Assembly: GCA_002254285.1 (NCBI GenBank)
Contig: NIUZ01000121.1
Coordinates: 1 to 5,869, forward strand
Direction: 5' to 3'
Source: Bacteroidetes bacterium 4572_112
GTDB taxonomy: Bacteria; Bacteroidota; Bacteroidia; Bacteroidales; UBA1556
DNA length: 5,869 bases
Below the pieces are notes generated by a model. The model saw only the letters and a list, made by a program, of their open reading frames with translations, was not told the origin of the DNA and searched no databases. Shown here in pieces: positions 1 through 5,869 of this stretch. The position numbers were made by a program, and so were the translations under genes. Position 1 is the first letter of the stretch; the number at the start of each line of letters is the position of its first letter.

Positions 1-1620
1 GGTGTTATGACACAGGCTGTTACCCGTGGCGATGGTAGCCAAGGTGATGATGTAACAGCAAATGTAAAAACCATTAGGAGCATTCCATTAAAACTTAAAG
101 AAGGTAATTATCCAGCAGATTTCGAAATCAGAGGAGAAATTATAATGACCCGCAGTGGTTTTGCTAAATTCAATGAAAAGCGTAAGAAATTAGGTAAGCA
201 AGAGTTTGCTAATCCACGAAATGCTGCTTCAGGAAGTATAAAAATGTTGGATGCAAAGGAAGTTTCAAAACGACCACTTGATGCATATTTGTATTATGTG
301 GTAGGCGATGATTTAGAGTTTACAAACCATTATCAAAGTTTGGAAACAGCTCGCCAATGGGGTTTTAAAGTGTCTGACACAGCACGAAAAGTTAGTAGCG
401 TTGAGCAAATATTTGACTTTATAAACCATTGGGATAAAGCACGTAATGAGCTCGATTTTGAGATTGATGGCATTGTGATTAAAGTAAATGATTTTTCACA
501 ACAAAAGCAATTGGGCTTTACCGCCAAATCTCCACGATGGGCAATTTCATATAAATTTAAGGCTGAGCAAGTGGTTGCCGAGTTGTTGTCAATAGATTAT
601 CAAGTGGGCAGAACAGGTGCTGTAACTCCAGTTGCAAATCTTAGCCCTGTGCAATTGGCTGGTACAACAGTTAAACGTGCTAGCCTGCATAATGCTGATG
701 TTATAAAGTCCTTAGACTTACATATTGGCGATTTTGTAAAGGTTGAGAAAGGTGGTGAAATTATTCCAAAAATTATAGCAGTAGACCTTTCCAAAAGAAA
801 AGATAATGCTGAGGAAGTTAGTTTCCTTACCCATTGCCCCGAATGTAATACCAAATTAGTTAGGGAAGAAGGCGAGGCTGCTTTTTATTGCCCTAATGTA
901 TATCAATGTCCACCACAAATAAAGGGTAATATTGAGCATTTTGTTGGTCGTAAAATGATGGATATAAATATGGGAGAGGCTACTGTAGCGGCTCTTTTTG
1001 ATAAGGGTTTTGTTCGCAATATTGCTGATTTATTCGACCTTAAAGCTTCAGAGCTGGTACAGCTTGATGGCTTTAAGCAAAAGTCTATTGCTAAGTTATT
1101 AGAGAGTATTGAGCAGTCAAAAAATACTCCTTTCGAAAAGGTGCTTTTTGCCCTAGGAATTCGCTTTGTTGGTGAAACTGTAGCTAAAAAACTTGCTCAA
1201 CATTTCGAGAATATTGATTTGCTTAAATCCGCCACAACGATGGAGTTGCTAATGGTAGATGACATTGGAGAGCGTATTGCAGAGAGCTTAGTTGAATACT
1301 TTGCAAACCCTGTAAATATTGATATAGTAAATAGATTGCGCGAAAAAGGACTACAATTCGAAATTCAGAAAAACACTGACAATTTCCCTGATTTACTACA
1401 AGCAAAAGCATTTGTTGTAAGTGGTAAATTCTCGGTATCACGCGATGATATTAAGCAAATGATAAGTAATTATGGAGGTAAAGTTATAAGCGCAATATCT
1501 AGCAAAACTGACTATGTGTTGGCAGGAGACAAAATGGGACCTGCAAAATTAAAGAAAGCAGAGAAATTAGAAATAAAGATAATATCAGAGGACGAATTTT
1601 ATAAAATGATTAATATATAG
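1..1620 (+). CDS. ligA: NAD+-dependent DNA ligase LigA, 5'-truncated by the window edge
   Basis: Seals nicks in duplex DNA during replication and repair, using NAD+ as AMP donor. The frame is open from base 1. The Met codon at 7 is internal, since it lies just before the TRGDG motif (residues 6-10 counted from it), which aligns with R136 of E. coli LigA. So about 127 residues are missing upstream, including domain Ia and the KxDG lysine that is adenylated. Visible adenylation-domain residues are RGE (E44, = E. coli E173), VIK (K159, = K290) and YKF (K183, = K314). The OB-fold starts around VGRTGAVTPVA. A four-cysteine zinc finger is intact (C277, C280, C295, C301). Helix-hairpin-helix repeats follow, then a C-terminal BRCT domain (about 464-537, with SGKF, YGGKV and KTDYVLAG). 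One oddity: the usual M-D-[IV]-[DE]-G-[LM]-G segment after the zinc finger reads MDINMG (318-323), one residue short and without the first glycine. The rest of the frame is uninterrupted, so the gene is probably functional. Family assignment is essentially certain. Confidence 0.97.
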   Translation, partial: GVMTQAVTRGDGSQGDDVTANVKTIRSIPLKLKEGNYPADFEIRGEIIMTRSGFAKFNEKRKKLGKQEFANPRNAASGSIKMLDAKEVSKRPLDAYLYYVVGDDLEFTNHYQSLETARQWGFKVSDTARKVSSVEQIFDFINHWDKARNELDFEIDGIVIKVNDFSQQKQLGFTAKSPRWAISYKFKAEQVVAELLSIDYQVGRTGAVTPVANLSPVQLAGTTVKRASLHNADVIKSLDLHIGDFVKVEKGGEIIPKIIAVDLSKRKDNAEEVSFLTHCPECNTKLVREEGEAAFYCPNVYQCPPQIKGNIEHFVGRKMMDINMGEATVAALFDKGFVRNIADLFDLKASELVQLDGFKQKSIAKLLESIEQSKNTPFEKVLFALGIRFVGETVAKKLAQHFENIDLLKSATTMELLMVDDIGERIAESLVEYFANPVNIDIVNRLREKGLQFEIQKNTDNFPDLLQAKAFVVSGKFSVSRDDIKQMISNYGGKVISAISSKTDYVLAGDKMGPAKLKKAEKLEIKIISEDEFYKMINI

Positions 1621-1622
1621 AT

Positions 1623-2180
1623 ATGAATTTTTCAGAAAGATTATTGAAACTATTTGGCTGGAAAGCCTTGAATCATATTGAGGGAAGAGTGCCAGCAAAA
1701 GCGGTTGTACTTTCTGTACCTCATACTAGCTATTACGATTTTTTTATTGGCTTTTTTACTTATAAAGCTTTGGGAATGAAAGCTTATTTTCTAATTAAGC
1801 AAGAGGCATTCTTTTTTCCATTAGGAGGTTTACTTCGTAAAATTGGTGGTATACCAGTTCGTAGAGGAAAAAATAATGTGGTAAATGATGTTACTAAAGC
1901 TATGAAAGATAATGATGAATTTATTCTTACCGTAGCACCAGAGGGAAGTCGCAAACCTGTTGAACAATGGAAAACAGGTTATCATCGTATTGCACGAGCA
2001 GCTAATGTTCCTGTAATTGTTGGGTTTTTAGATTATAAAACAAAGAGCTGTGGTATGATGGATGTTGTGGATCTAACTGATGATTTTGAAGCTGATACGC
2101 TGAAAATAATGTCATATTATAAAGAAATAGAAGGCAAATATAATGATCAGTTTTTCTTACCTCCAGCTGCTCTTAAATAA
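1623..2180 (+). CDS. PlsC-type (lysophospholipid/glycerolphosphate) acyltransferase family protein
   Basis: A 185-residue member of the LPLAT/PlsC superfamily, which transfers an acyl chain from acyl-CoA or acyl-ACP to a glycerolipid-type hydroxyl. The catalytic HX4D motif is present as HTSYYD (H34, D39). The substrate-phosphate motif appears as GGIPVRRG (75-82), and the PEGxR motif as PEGSR (106-110). Motif IV is VPVIVGFLDY (129-138). The C-terminal end resembles the short, soluble-looking acyltransferases of about 185-190 residues common in Bacteroidota and proteobacteria, rather than the longer PlsC with an N-terminal membrane helix. No signal peptide or clear membrane span is visible, so it probably acts at the inner face of the cytoplasmic membrane. 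The ATG at 1623 lies two bases after the ligA stop and gives a complete N-terminus, so the two genes are probably translated from one mRNA. No Shine-Dalgarno is seen, as is usual for the phylum. The acceptor (lysophosphatidate, ornithine lipid or another) cannot be told from sequence. Confidence 0.9.
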   Translation: MNFSERLLKLFGWKALNHIEGRVPAKAVVLSVPHTSYYDFFIGFFTYKALGMKAYFLIKQEAFFFPLGGLLRKIGGIPVRRGKNNVVNDVTKAMKDNDEFILTVAPEGSRKPVEQWKTGYHRIARAANVPVIVGFLDYKTKSCGMMDVVDLTDDFEADTLKIMSYYKEIEGKYNDQFFLPPAALK

Positions 2181-2183
2181 TGA

Positions 2184-2213
2184 TTGTTTGAATATCAGGG
2201 AATTATAGATTTA
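2184..2213 (+). promoter_or_regulatory. possible Bacteroidota-type promoter for the transporter gene
   Basis: In the 65-base gap before the transporter gene, TTG (2184-2186) is followed after 19 bases by TAGATTTA (2206-2213). This matches the Bacteroidota -33/-7 pattern (TTG, 17-23 bases, TAnnTTTG) with one mismatch in the last base. It lies about 32 bases upstream of the ATG at 2246. The region is AT-rich, so a chance match is quite possible. No terminator hairpin is seen between the acyltransferase stop and this site, so read-through from ligA may also contribute. Confidence 0.35.
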
Positions 2214-2245
2214 AAGTATTAATTAAGGAATAATAAAATTGAATT

Positions 2246-3772
2246 ATGTCAGAGACTAAAAAAATAGGAATATTTCAAAAATTATTGAACTGGACCGAAC
2301 GTGCAGGAAATGCACTGCCGCATCCTGCAACCTTATTTGCACTATTTGCATTAACAGCTTTGGTTTTTTCTGCCATAGGGCACTTTTTAGGATGGGAAGC
2401 TATTCATCCTGGTACTGGCGAAATTATCCGTCCAGTAAATCTACTTTCGCATGATGGTATTCACCGTATTTTACTGGAAATGGTGGATAATTTCACAAGT
2501 TTTGCACCTTTAGGAATTGTATTAGTAGCAATGTTAGGAATTGGTATTGCAGAATATAGTGGGCTTATAAACTCAATCATTAGATTGCTAGTTATTAAAG
2601 CTCCCTCATCAATGCTTACTTTTATTCTTGTGTTTTCAGGTATATTATCTAATGTAGCCTCAGATGTGGGATACGTACTGCTTATTCCATTGGCTGGAGT
2701 AGTGTTTATTGCTGTTGGAAGACATCCTATTGCTGGTATGGCTGCTGCCTTTGCTGGAGTTTCTGGCGGTTTTAGTGCCAACCTTATTCTTGGTACTGTA
2801 GATCCACTTTTGGCAGGACTATCTACTGAGGCGGCTCATATTCTTGATCCAAATTATCATGTAAACCCTACAGCCAATTATTACTTTATGGTGGTTTCCA
2901 CCTTTGTAATTGCAATTGCAGGGACTATTGTTACCGACAAAATTGTAGAACCGCGCCTTGGTAAATATACTGGTGATGTAGAGGTTGAATCCTTTGAAAA
3001 ACTAAATGCTCTTGAGAAAAAAGGCCTTAAAATGGCTCTATTGGCAATTGGGGTTATTTCAGCAATTACCTTATTCGGAATAATTCCGGAAGATGGTTTT
3101 TTTAGAGGTACCGATGGTGGCGTTCTAAGTTCCCCACTTATTAAAGGAGTGGTAGCAATGTTGCTTATTTCTGCCGGTTCTGCCGGTTTAGCTTATGGTT
3201 TTACCACAGGCAAATTCAAGAGCGATGCTGATGTAATGGACGGTATGGCTTCATCAATGAAAACCCTTGCTACCTATATTGTTCTTGTGTTTTTTGCAGC
3301 ACAGTTTGTTGCGTTTTTCAAATGGAGTAATTTAGGAATTATACTAGCAGTAAAAGGAGCTAATGTACTAATGTCTGCTGATATTGGTTTAATTCCACTT
3401 ATGATATTATTTATTTTGCTTTCGGCAAGTATTAATATGCTAATGGGAAGTGCTTCGGCAAAATGGGCAATCTTAGCGCCAATATTTATCCCAATGTTTA
3501 TGATAATGGGATATTCACCAGAACTTTCGCAGGTGGTTTACCGTATTGGCGACAGTGTTACCAATGTAATATCGCCCATGATGAGCTTTTTTGCTCTAAT
3601 AATTGCCTTTGTGCAAAAGTATGATTCTAAGGCAGGTATAGGTACAATAATAGCCACAATGGTACCGTACTCCATGGTTTTTCTTGTGGTATGGATACTT
3701 TTACTTGTAGCATGGCTTCTTTTAGGTTTACCTTTGGGCCCTGATGCAGGAATACATTATATAATGCAATAA
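2246..3772 (+). CDS. AbgT family transporter (p-aminobenzoyl-glutamate / antimetabolite transporter)
   Basis: A 508-residue polytopic inner-membrane protein of the AbgT family, close to the usual length of about 510-520. Characterised members are E. coli AbgT, which imports the folate breakdown product p-aminobenzoyl-glutamate, and Neisseria MtrF and Alcanivorax YdaH, described as proton-driven exporters of p-aminobenzoate-type compounds and sulfonamides. Family hallmarks visible here are the N-terminal PHPATLFALF (25-34), SDVGYVLLIPLAG (139-151), SANLILGTVDPLLAG (177-191), and a C-terminal block SAKW (404-407), P425, R433 and D436. The spacing of S404, W407, P425, R433 and D436 exactly equals that of MtrF S417, W420, P438, R446 and D449, so the substrate and proton residues appear intact. 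D186 probably matches the conserved first-hairpin aspartate (MtrF D193). Nine or so hydrophobic segments plus two re-entrant hairpins are compatible with the sequence. The ATG at 2246 is chosen because the protein starts with a normal cytosolic lead (IFQKLLNWTERAGN). No abgA/abgB-type amidohydrolase is adjacent, so import for folate salvage versus efflux cannot be decided. Confidence 0.95.
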   Translation: MSETKKIGIFQKLLNWTERAGNALPHPATLFALFALTALVFSAIGHFLGWEAIHPGTGEIIRPVNLLSHDGIHRILLEMVDNFTSFAPLGIVLVAMLGIGIAEYSGLINSIIRLLVIKAPSSMLTFILVFSGILSNVASDVGYVLLIPLAGVVFIAVGRHPIAGMAAAFAGVSGGFSANLILGTVDPLLAGLSTEAAHILDPNYHVNPTANYYFMVVSTFVIAIAGTIVTDKIVEPRLGKYTGDVEVESFEKLNALEKKGLKMALLAIGVISAITLFGIIPEDGFFRGTDGGVLSSPLIKGVVAMLLISAGSAGLAYGFTTGKFKSDADVMDGMASSMKTLATYIVLVFFAAQFVAFFKWSNLGIILAVKGANVLMSADIGLIPLMILFILLSASINMLMGSASAKWAILAPIFIPMFMIMGYSPELSQVVYRIGDSVTNVISPMMSFFALIIAFVQKYDSKAGIGTIIATMVPYSMVFLVVWILLLVAWLLLGLPLGPDAGIHYIMQ

Positions 3773-3798
3773 TAAATTAGTATTTTAGTTTATAGTAG

Positions 3799-5754
3799 AT
3801 GAAATTATCAGTAATAATAGTAAATTATAATGTTGAGCATTTTTTAGAACAATGCATTGATTCTGCATTGATTGCATCTGAAAATGTAAGTACTGAAATT
3901 ATTGTTGTTGATAATAATTCTGTAGATGGCTCTCTGCAAATGATGGCTGAAAAATTCCCTGATATTACTCTTATTGCCAATAAGGATAATGTAGGCTTTT
4001 CAAAAGCTAATAATCAGGGAATAAGGATTTCTAAAGGAGAATATATTCTACTTCTTAATCCTGATACTATTGTTGAAGCTGATACCTTCTCTAAGACTGT
4101 GGCATTTATGGATTCTCATCCTGAAGCCGGTGGTCTAGGAGTAAAAATGCTTGACGGTAAAGGTAGATTCTTACCTGAGTCTAAACGAGGGTTGCCAACT
4201 CCGCAAGCTGCATTTTATAAGATGTTTGGCTTTTCTAAGATATTTCCAAAATCAAAGAAATTTGCTTCTTATCATCAAGGGCATCTTAGCAATGACGAAA
4301 CCCATGAGGTGGAAATTCTTGCAGGAGCTTTTATGCTAATGCGCAAAACCACCTTAGATAAAGTAGGCTTATTGGACGAGGATTTCTTTATGTATGGTGA
4401 GGATATAGATTTATCGTATCGTATCATTTTAGGAGGTTATAAAAATTACTATTTCCCCGAAACCCGTATTATCCATTATAAAGGAGAAAGCACAAAAAAG
4501 AATACCGTAAATTATGTGTACGTATTCTATAATGCGATGGTTATATTTGCCAAGAAGCATTATTCTAAAGAAAATGCAAAACTGTTTAGCTTGCTAATTA
4601 ATGCAGCAATTATTCTTCGAGCTTTTGTATCGGTAGTGGCAAGTTTTTTCCGACGAATGTTTGAACCTGCCATTGACTTTGTGCTTATCAATTCAGCATT
4701 AATTTTCACTTCACAATATTGGGCAGAAATTATTTTTGGTGAAAACCAAAAGTACCCTGACCTGTTTTTATATCTATTTATACCTCTTATAGTTGCCTTT
4801 TGGCAAACAGTAATATATTATGCTGGTGGCTACTCAAAGCCCATTAAAGTTTTCCGAATTCTATTGGGACAAATTACGGGTGTGATGATGGCTTTAGTCG
4901 TTTATTCTCTTCTTCCAGAGTCGTACCGATTCTCAAGAGCAATTATTCTTATAGGCGCTTTCATGTCTCCAATTATTATGATAGTTTGGCGATATTTGGC
5001 CTATTTAGTGGGTTTTAAAAGTTTTAAATTTGGAAGTGAAAATATTAAACGTATTGCTGTGGTTGGTAGTGATGATGAAGTTACAAGAGTGCTTTCTTTG
5101 ATGAGCAAAACCAATATTGATACCGCTCATGCTTCTAAAATACTTAAGGATGGAGATAGTAAGGCGCAGAATAAGGATTTAGTTTTAGGAAGTGTATTTC
5201 AGTTGGAAGAGATTGTTAGAATTCATAAAATTGATGAGCTAATATTCTGCGCAAAAGATTTTGGTGCTGCGCAAATAATTGATATGATGACTAGTCTTAA
5301 ATTGCCAAATATGGAATATAAGATTGCCCCATCAGAGAGCATGTTTATTATTGGCTCTAATTCAATAAATACGTCTAGCGATATTTACTTTGTAGAGATT
5401 AATGCAATAAACAAAGATTCGAATAAACGCTTCAAGCGATTATTTGATTTTGTTGTAAGTTTGATTTTAATTGTTTTATATCCAATAATGTTTTGGATTT
5501 ATAAGAAACCATTTGGTGCAATCAAAAATCTAGTAGTGACTTTCTTGGGAATGCGAACATTTGTTGGTTTTGATAAGCTTGATAGTTTGCAATTGCCTAA
5601 TTTAAAGCCAAGTATATTGCATCCTTCGGATATGGCAATTGATAAAAGTAATAATAAAGAAATTGAAAAATTAAATCTAGCCTACGCAAGAAGTTATAAA
5701 GTTAGCGTTGATTTTTTTCTAATTACAAAATCACTTAAGCTTTTGGGAAGCTAA
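3799..5754 (+). CDS. GT2 glycosyltransferase fused to a WcaJ/WbaP-like membrane, Rossmann and degenerate sugar-transferase module
   Basis: A 651-residue membrane-bound glycosyltransferase, probably adding a sugar to a lipid-linked surface-glycan intermediate. Residues 1 to about 260 are a GT-A family 2 domain of the WbbL/rhamnosyltransferase type: NYN (9-11), VVDNNS (36-41), GFSKANNQG (66-74), LLNPDT (85-90, the DXD-equivalent), the catalytic-base region EDIDLSYR (201-208) and HYKGEST (226-232). A hydrophobic segment at about 263-285 ends it. Then come four predicted membrane helices (about 291-313, 322-342, 355-373, 380-405). The GGY (343-345) and RFSR (377-380) motifs between them are like those in the N-terminal half of polyprenyl-phosphate sugar-1-phosphate transferases. 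A Rossmann-like domain follows (about 415-535, starting KRIAVVGSDDE). The last 109 residues begin KRLFD (546-550), the hallmark start of the bacterial sugar transferase domain, but its catalytic centre is absent. The ATG at 3799 gives the standard GT2 start (MKLSVIIVNYN). The gene starts 26 bases after the transporter stop, probably in the same transcription unit. The GT2 call is firm; the donor and acceptor are unknown. Confidence 0.9.
   Translation: MKLSVIIVNYNVEHFLEQCIDSALIASENVSTEIIVVDNNSVDGSLQMMAEKFPDITLIANKDNVGFSKANNQGIRISKGEYILLLNPDTIVEADTFSKTVAFMDSHPEAGGLGVKMLDGKGRFLPESKRGLPTPQAAFYKMFGFSKIFPKSKKFASYHQGHLSNDETHEVEILAGAFMLMRKTTLDKVGLLDEDFFMYGEDIDLSYRIILGGYKNYYFPETRIIHYKGESTKKNTVNYVYVFYNAMVIFAKKHYSKENAKLFSLLINAAIILRAFVSVVASFFRRMFEPAIDFVLINSALIFTSQYWAEIIFGENQKYPDLFLYLFIPLIVAFWQTVIYYAGGYSKPIKVFRILLGQITGVMMALVVYSLLPESYRFSRAIILIGAFMSPIIMIVWRYLAYLVGFKSFKFGSENIKRIAVVGSDDEVTRVLSLMSKTNIDTAHASKILKDGDSKAQNKDLVLGSVFQLEEIVRIHKIDELIFCAKDFGAAQIIDMMTSLKLPNMEYKIAPSESMFIIGSNSINTSSDIYFVEINAINKDSNKRFKRLFDFVVSLILIVLYPIMFWIYKKPFGAIKNLVVTFLGMRTFVGFDKLDSLQLPNLKPSILHPSDMAIDKSNNKEIEKLNLAYARSYKVSVDFFLITKSLKLLGS
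5425..5751 (+). other. degenerate bacterial-sugar-transferase (PHPT) domain inside the glycosyltransferase gene
   Basis: Residues 543-651 of the glycosyltransferase. Retained relative to WcaJ/WbaP-type domains are KRLFD (546-550) and the following membrane helix with a mid-helix proline (P562). LGMRTFVGF (583-591) stands where the family has a GxMSLVGPRP-like segment, and LKPSILHPSD (602-611) where it has VKPGITGLWQV. The C-terminal LNLAYARSYKVSVDFFLI (625-642) stands where the family has a Y-x-x-N-x-S...D-L-x-I segment. Missing between K570 and about 575 is the block carrying the FRSM motif, the acidic catalytic pair and the DELPQ motif, so the domain is about 110 instead of about 185-200 residues. 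Assignment is by eye from motif order; the helix and the KRLFD start are the strongest parts. Confidence 0.65.
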
Positions 5755-5805
5755 GGTGTCTGTTCAGTATTGTTTTATTTAATTAGGTATGACAGACCCT
5801 TTTAT
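5755..5805 (+). terminator. putative intrinsic terminator after the glycosyltransferase gene
   Basis: Directly after the TAA stop, GGTGTCTGT (5755-5763) can pair with ACAGACCC (5792-5799): eight Watson-Crick pairs with one bulged T (5757), plus a possible T-G wobble at the loop end. The right arm runs straight into TTTTAT (5800-5805). The loop of about 26 bases is longer than typical, which lowers confidence. The position, between the last gene of the run and a promoter-like element, fits a transcript end. Confidence 0.5.
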
Positions 5806-5838
5806 ATGTGATTTGTAGAAACTCATATTTAGTATAGG

Positions 5839-5862
5839 ATTACATACTTAAATTACATACTT
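5839..5862. repeat. perfect 11-base tandem direct repeat, ATTACATACTT
   Basis: Two identical copies (5839-5849 and 5852-5862) are separated by AA, a period of 13 bases. The second copy overlaps the TAnnTTTG element at 5858-5865. Repeats so placed can be operator half-sites for a transcription factor, but no regulator is visible here and the role is inferred only from position. Confidence 0.6.
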
Positions 5863-5865
5863 TTG
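5858..5865 (+). promoter_or_regulatory. Bacteroidota -7 promoter element (TAnnTTTG) for a gene beyond the right edge
   Basis: TACTTTTG is an exact match to TAnnTTTG, the -7 element recognised by the primary sigma factor of Bacteroidota. It lies about 50 bases past the putative terminator and four bases from the window end, in a gene-free stretch. No good -33 TTG is found 17-23 bases upstream; the nearest TTTG (5812-5815) is 42 bases away. The promoter may therefore be weak or dependent on an activator. Confidence 0.5.
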
Positions 5866-5869
5866 TACC

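Noticed and set aside
600..854. 84-codon minus-strand open frame opposite ligA
   Set aside because: Antisense to the conserved OB-fold and zinc-finger region; no independent evidence of coding.
2219..2226. Palindrome TTAATTAA upstream of the transporter gene
   Set aside because: Simple AT-rich palindrome expected by chance in this base composition; no further symmetry around it.
2461..2781. 106-codon minus-strand open frame opposite the transporter gene
   Set aside because: Antisense shadow of conserved membrane segments of AbgT; no start context and an implausible composition.
3170..3187. Nine-base tandem repeat (TCTGCCGGT twice) in the transporter gene
   Set aside because: Encodes a small SAGSAG stretch in a membrane helix; a two-copy repeat of this size in coding DNA is easily chance or local duplication without regulatory meaning.
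3773..3798. TATTTTAG (3781-3788) as a -7 promoter for the glycosyltransferase gene
   Set aside because: One mismatch from TAnnTTTG, but no TTG at the right distance upstream, and the gap is only 26 bases; co-transcription with the transporter gene is simpler.
3853..3873. Ten-base direct repeat TGCATTGATT near the start of the glycosyltransferase gene
   Set aside because: The two copies are in different reading phases in ordinary coding sequence (around CIDSALIA); AT-rich chance similarity.
4151..4339. 62-codon open frame inside the glycosyltransferase gene, other frame
   Set aside because: Lies wholly inside the GT2 domain, whose own frame carries clear motifs; the alternative protein resembles nothing.
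5789..5818. Short open frame starting ATG ACA GAC after the glycosyltransferase gene
   Set aside because: Only nine codons before TAG, and it overlaps the right arm of the terminator-like hairpin; no sign of coding.

Overview
The window is AT-rich and all four protein-coding genes lie on the + strand, tightly packed with no RNA genes, CRISPR arrays or insertion sequences. It most likely comes from a member of the Bacteroidota. Three things point that way: start codons have no Shine-Dalgarno sequence in front of them, an exact TAnnTTTG-type -7 promoter element sits near the right edge, and the LigA and glycosyltransferase sequences look like those of that phylum. Genus cannot be read from the window.

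Layout: (1) 1-1620 is the 3' part of ligA, the NAD+-dependent DNA ligase. About 127 N-terminal residues, including the adenylated lysine, lie before the window. (2) 1623-2180, starting two bases after the ligA stop, encodes a small soluble-looking PlsC-type acyltransferase and is probably co-transcribed with ligA. (3) After a 65-base gap with a possible promoter comes an AbgT-family membrane transporter (2246-3772) with its key transport residues intact. (4) Only 26 bases later, a 651-residue glycosyltransferase (3799-5754) follows. A hairpin with a T-tract directly after its stop codon looks like the end of the transcription unit. The last ~60 bases hold a promoter-like element lying on a perfect 11-base direct repeat, probably the control region of a gene beyond the window.

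The genes do not form one pathway: DNA replication/repair, lipid acylation, folate-related transport and surface-glycan synthesis sit side by side, and the arrangement looks like ordinary chromosomal backbone. The most interesting item is the last gene. An N-terminal GT-A family 2 glycosyltransferase is joined to what looks like a whole WcaJ/WbaP-type initiating sugar-phosphate transferase (four membrane helices, Rossmann-like domain, C-terminal sugar-transferase domain) from which the catalytic centre of the last domain has been removed while its flanks are kept. A smaller oddity is a one-codon shortening of a normally conserved glycine motif in LigA.
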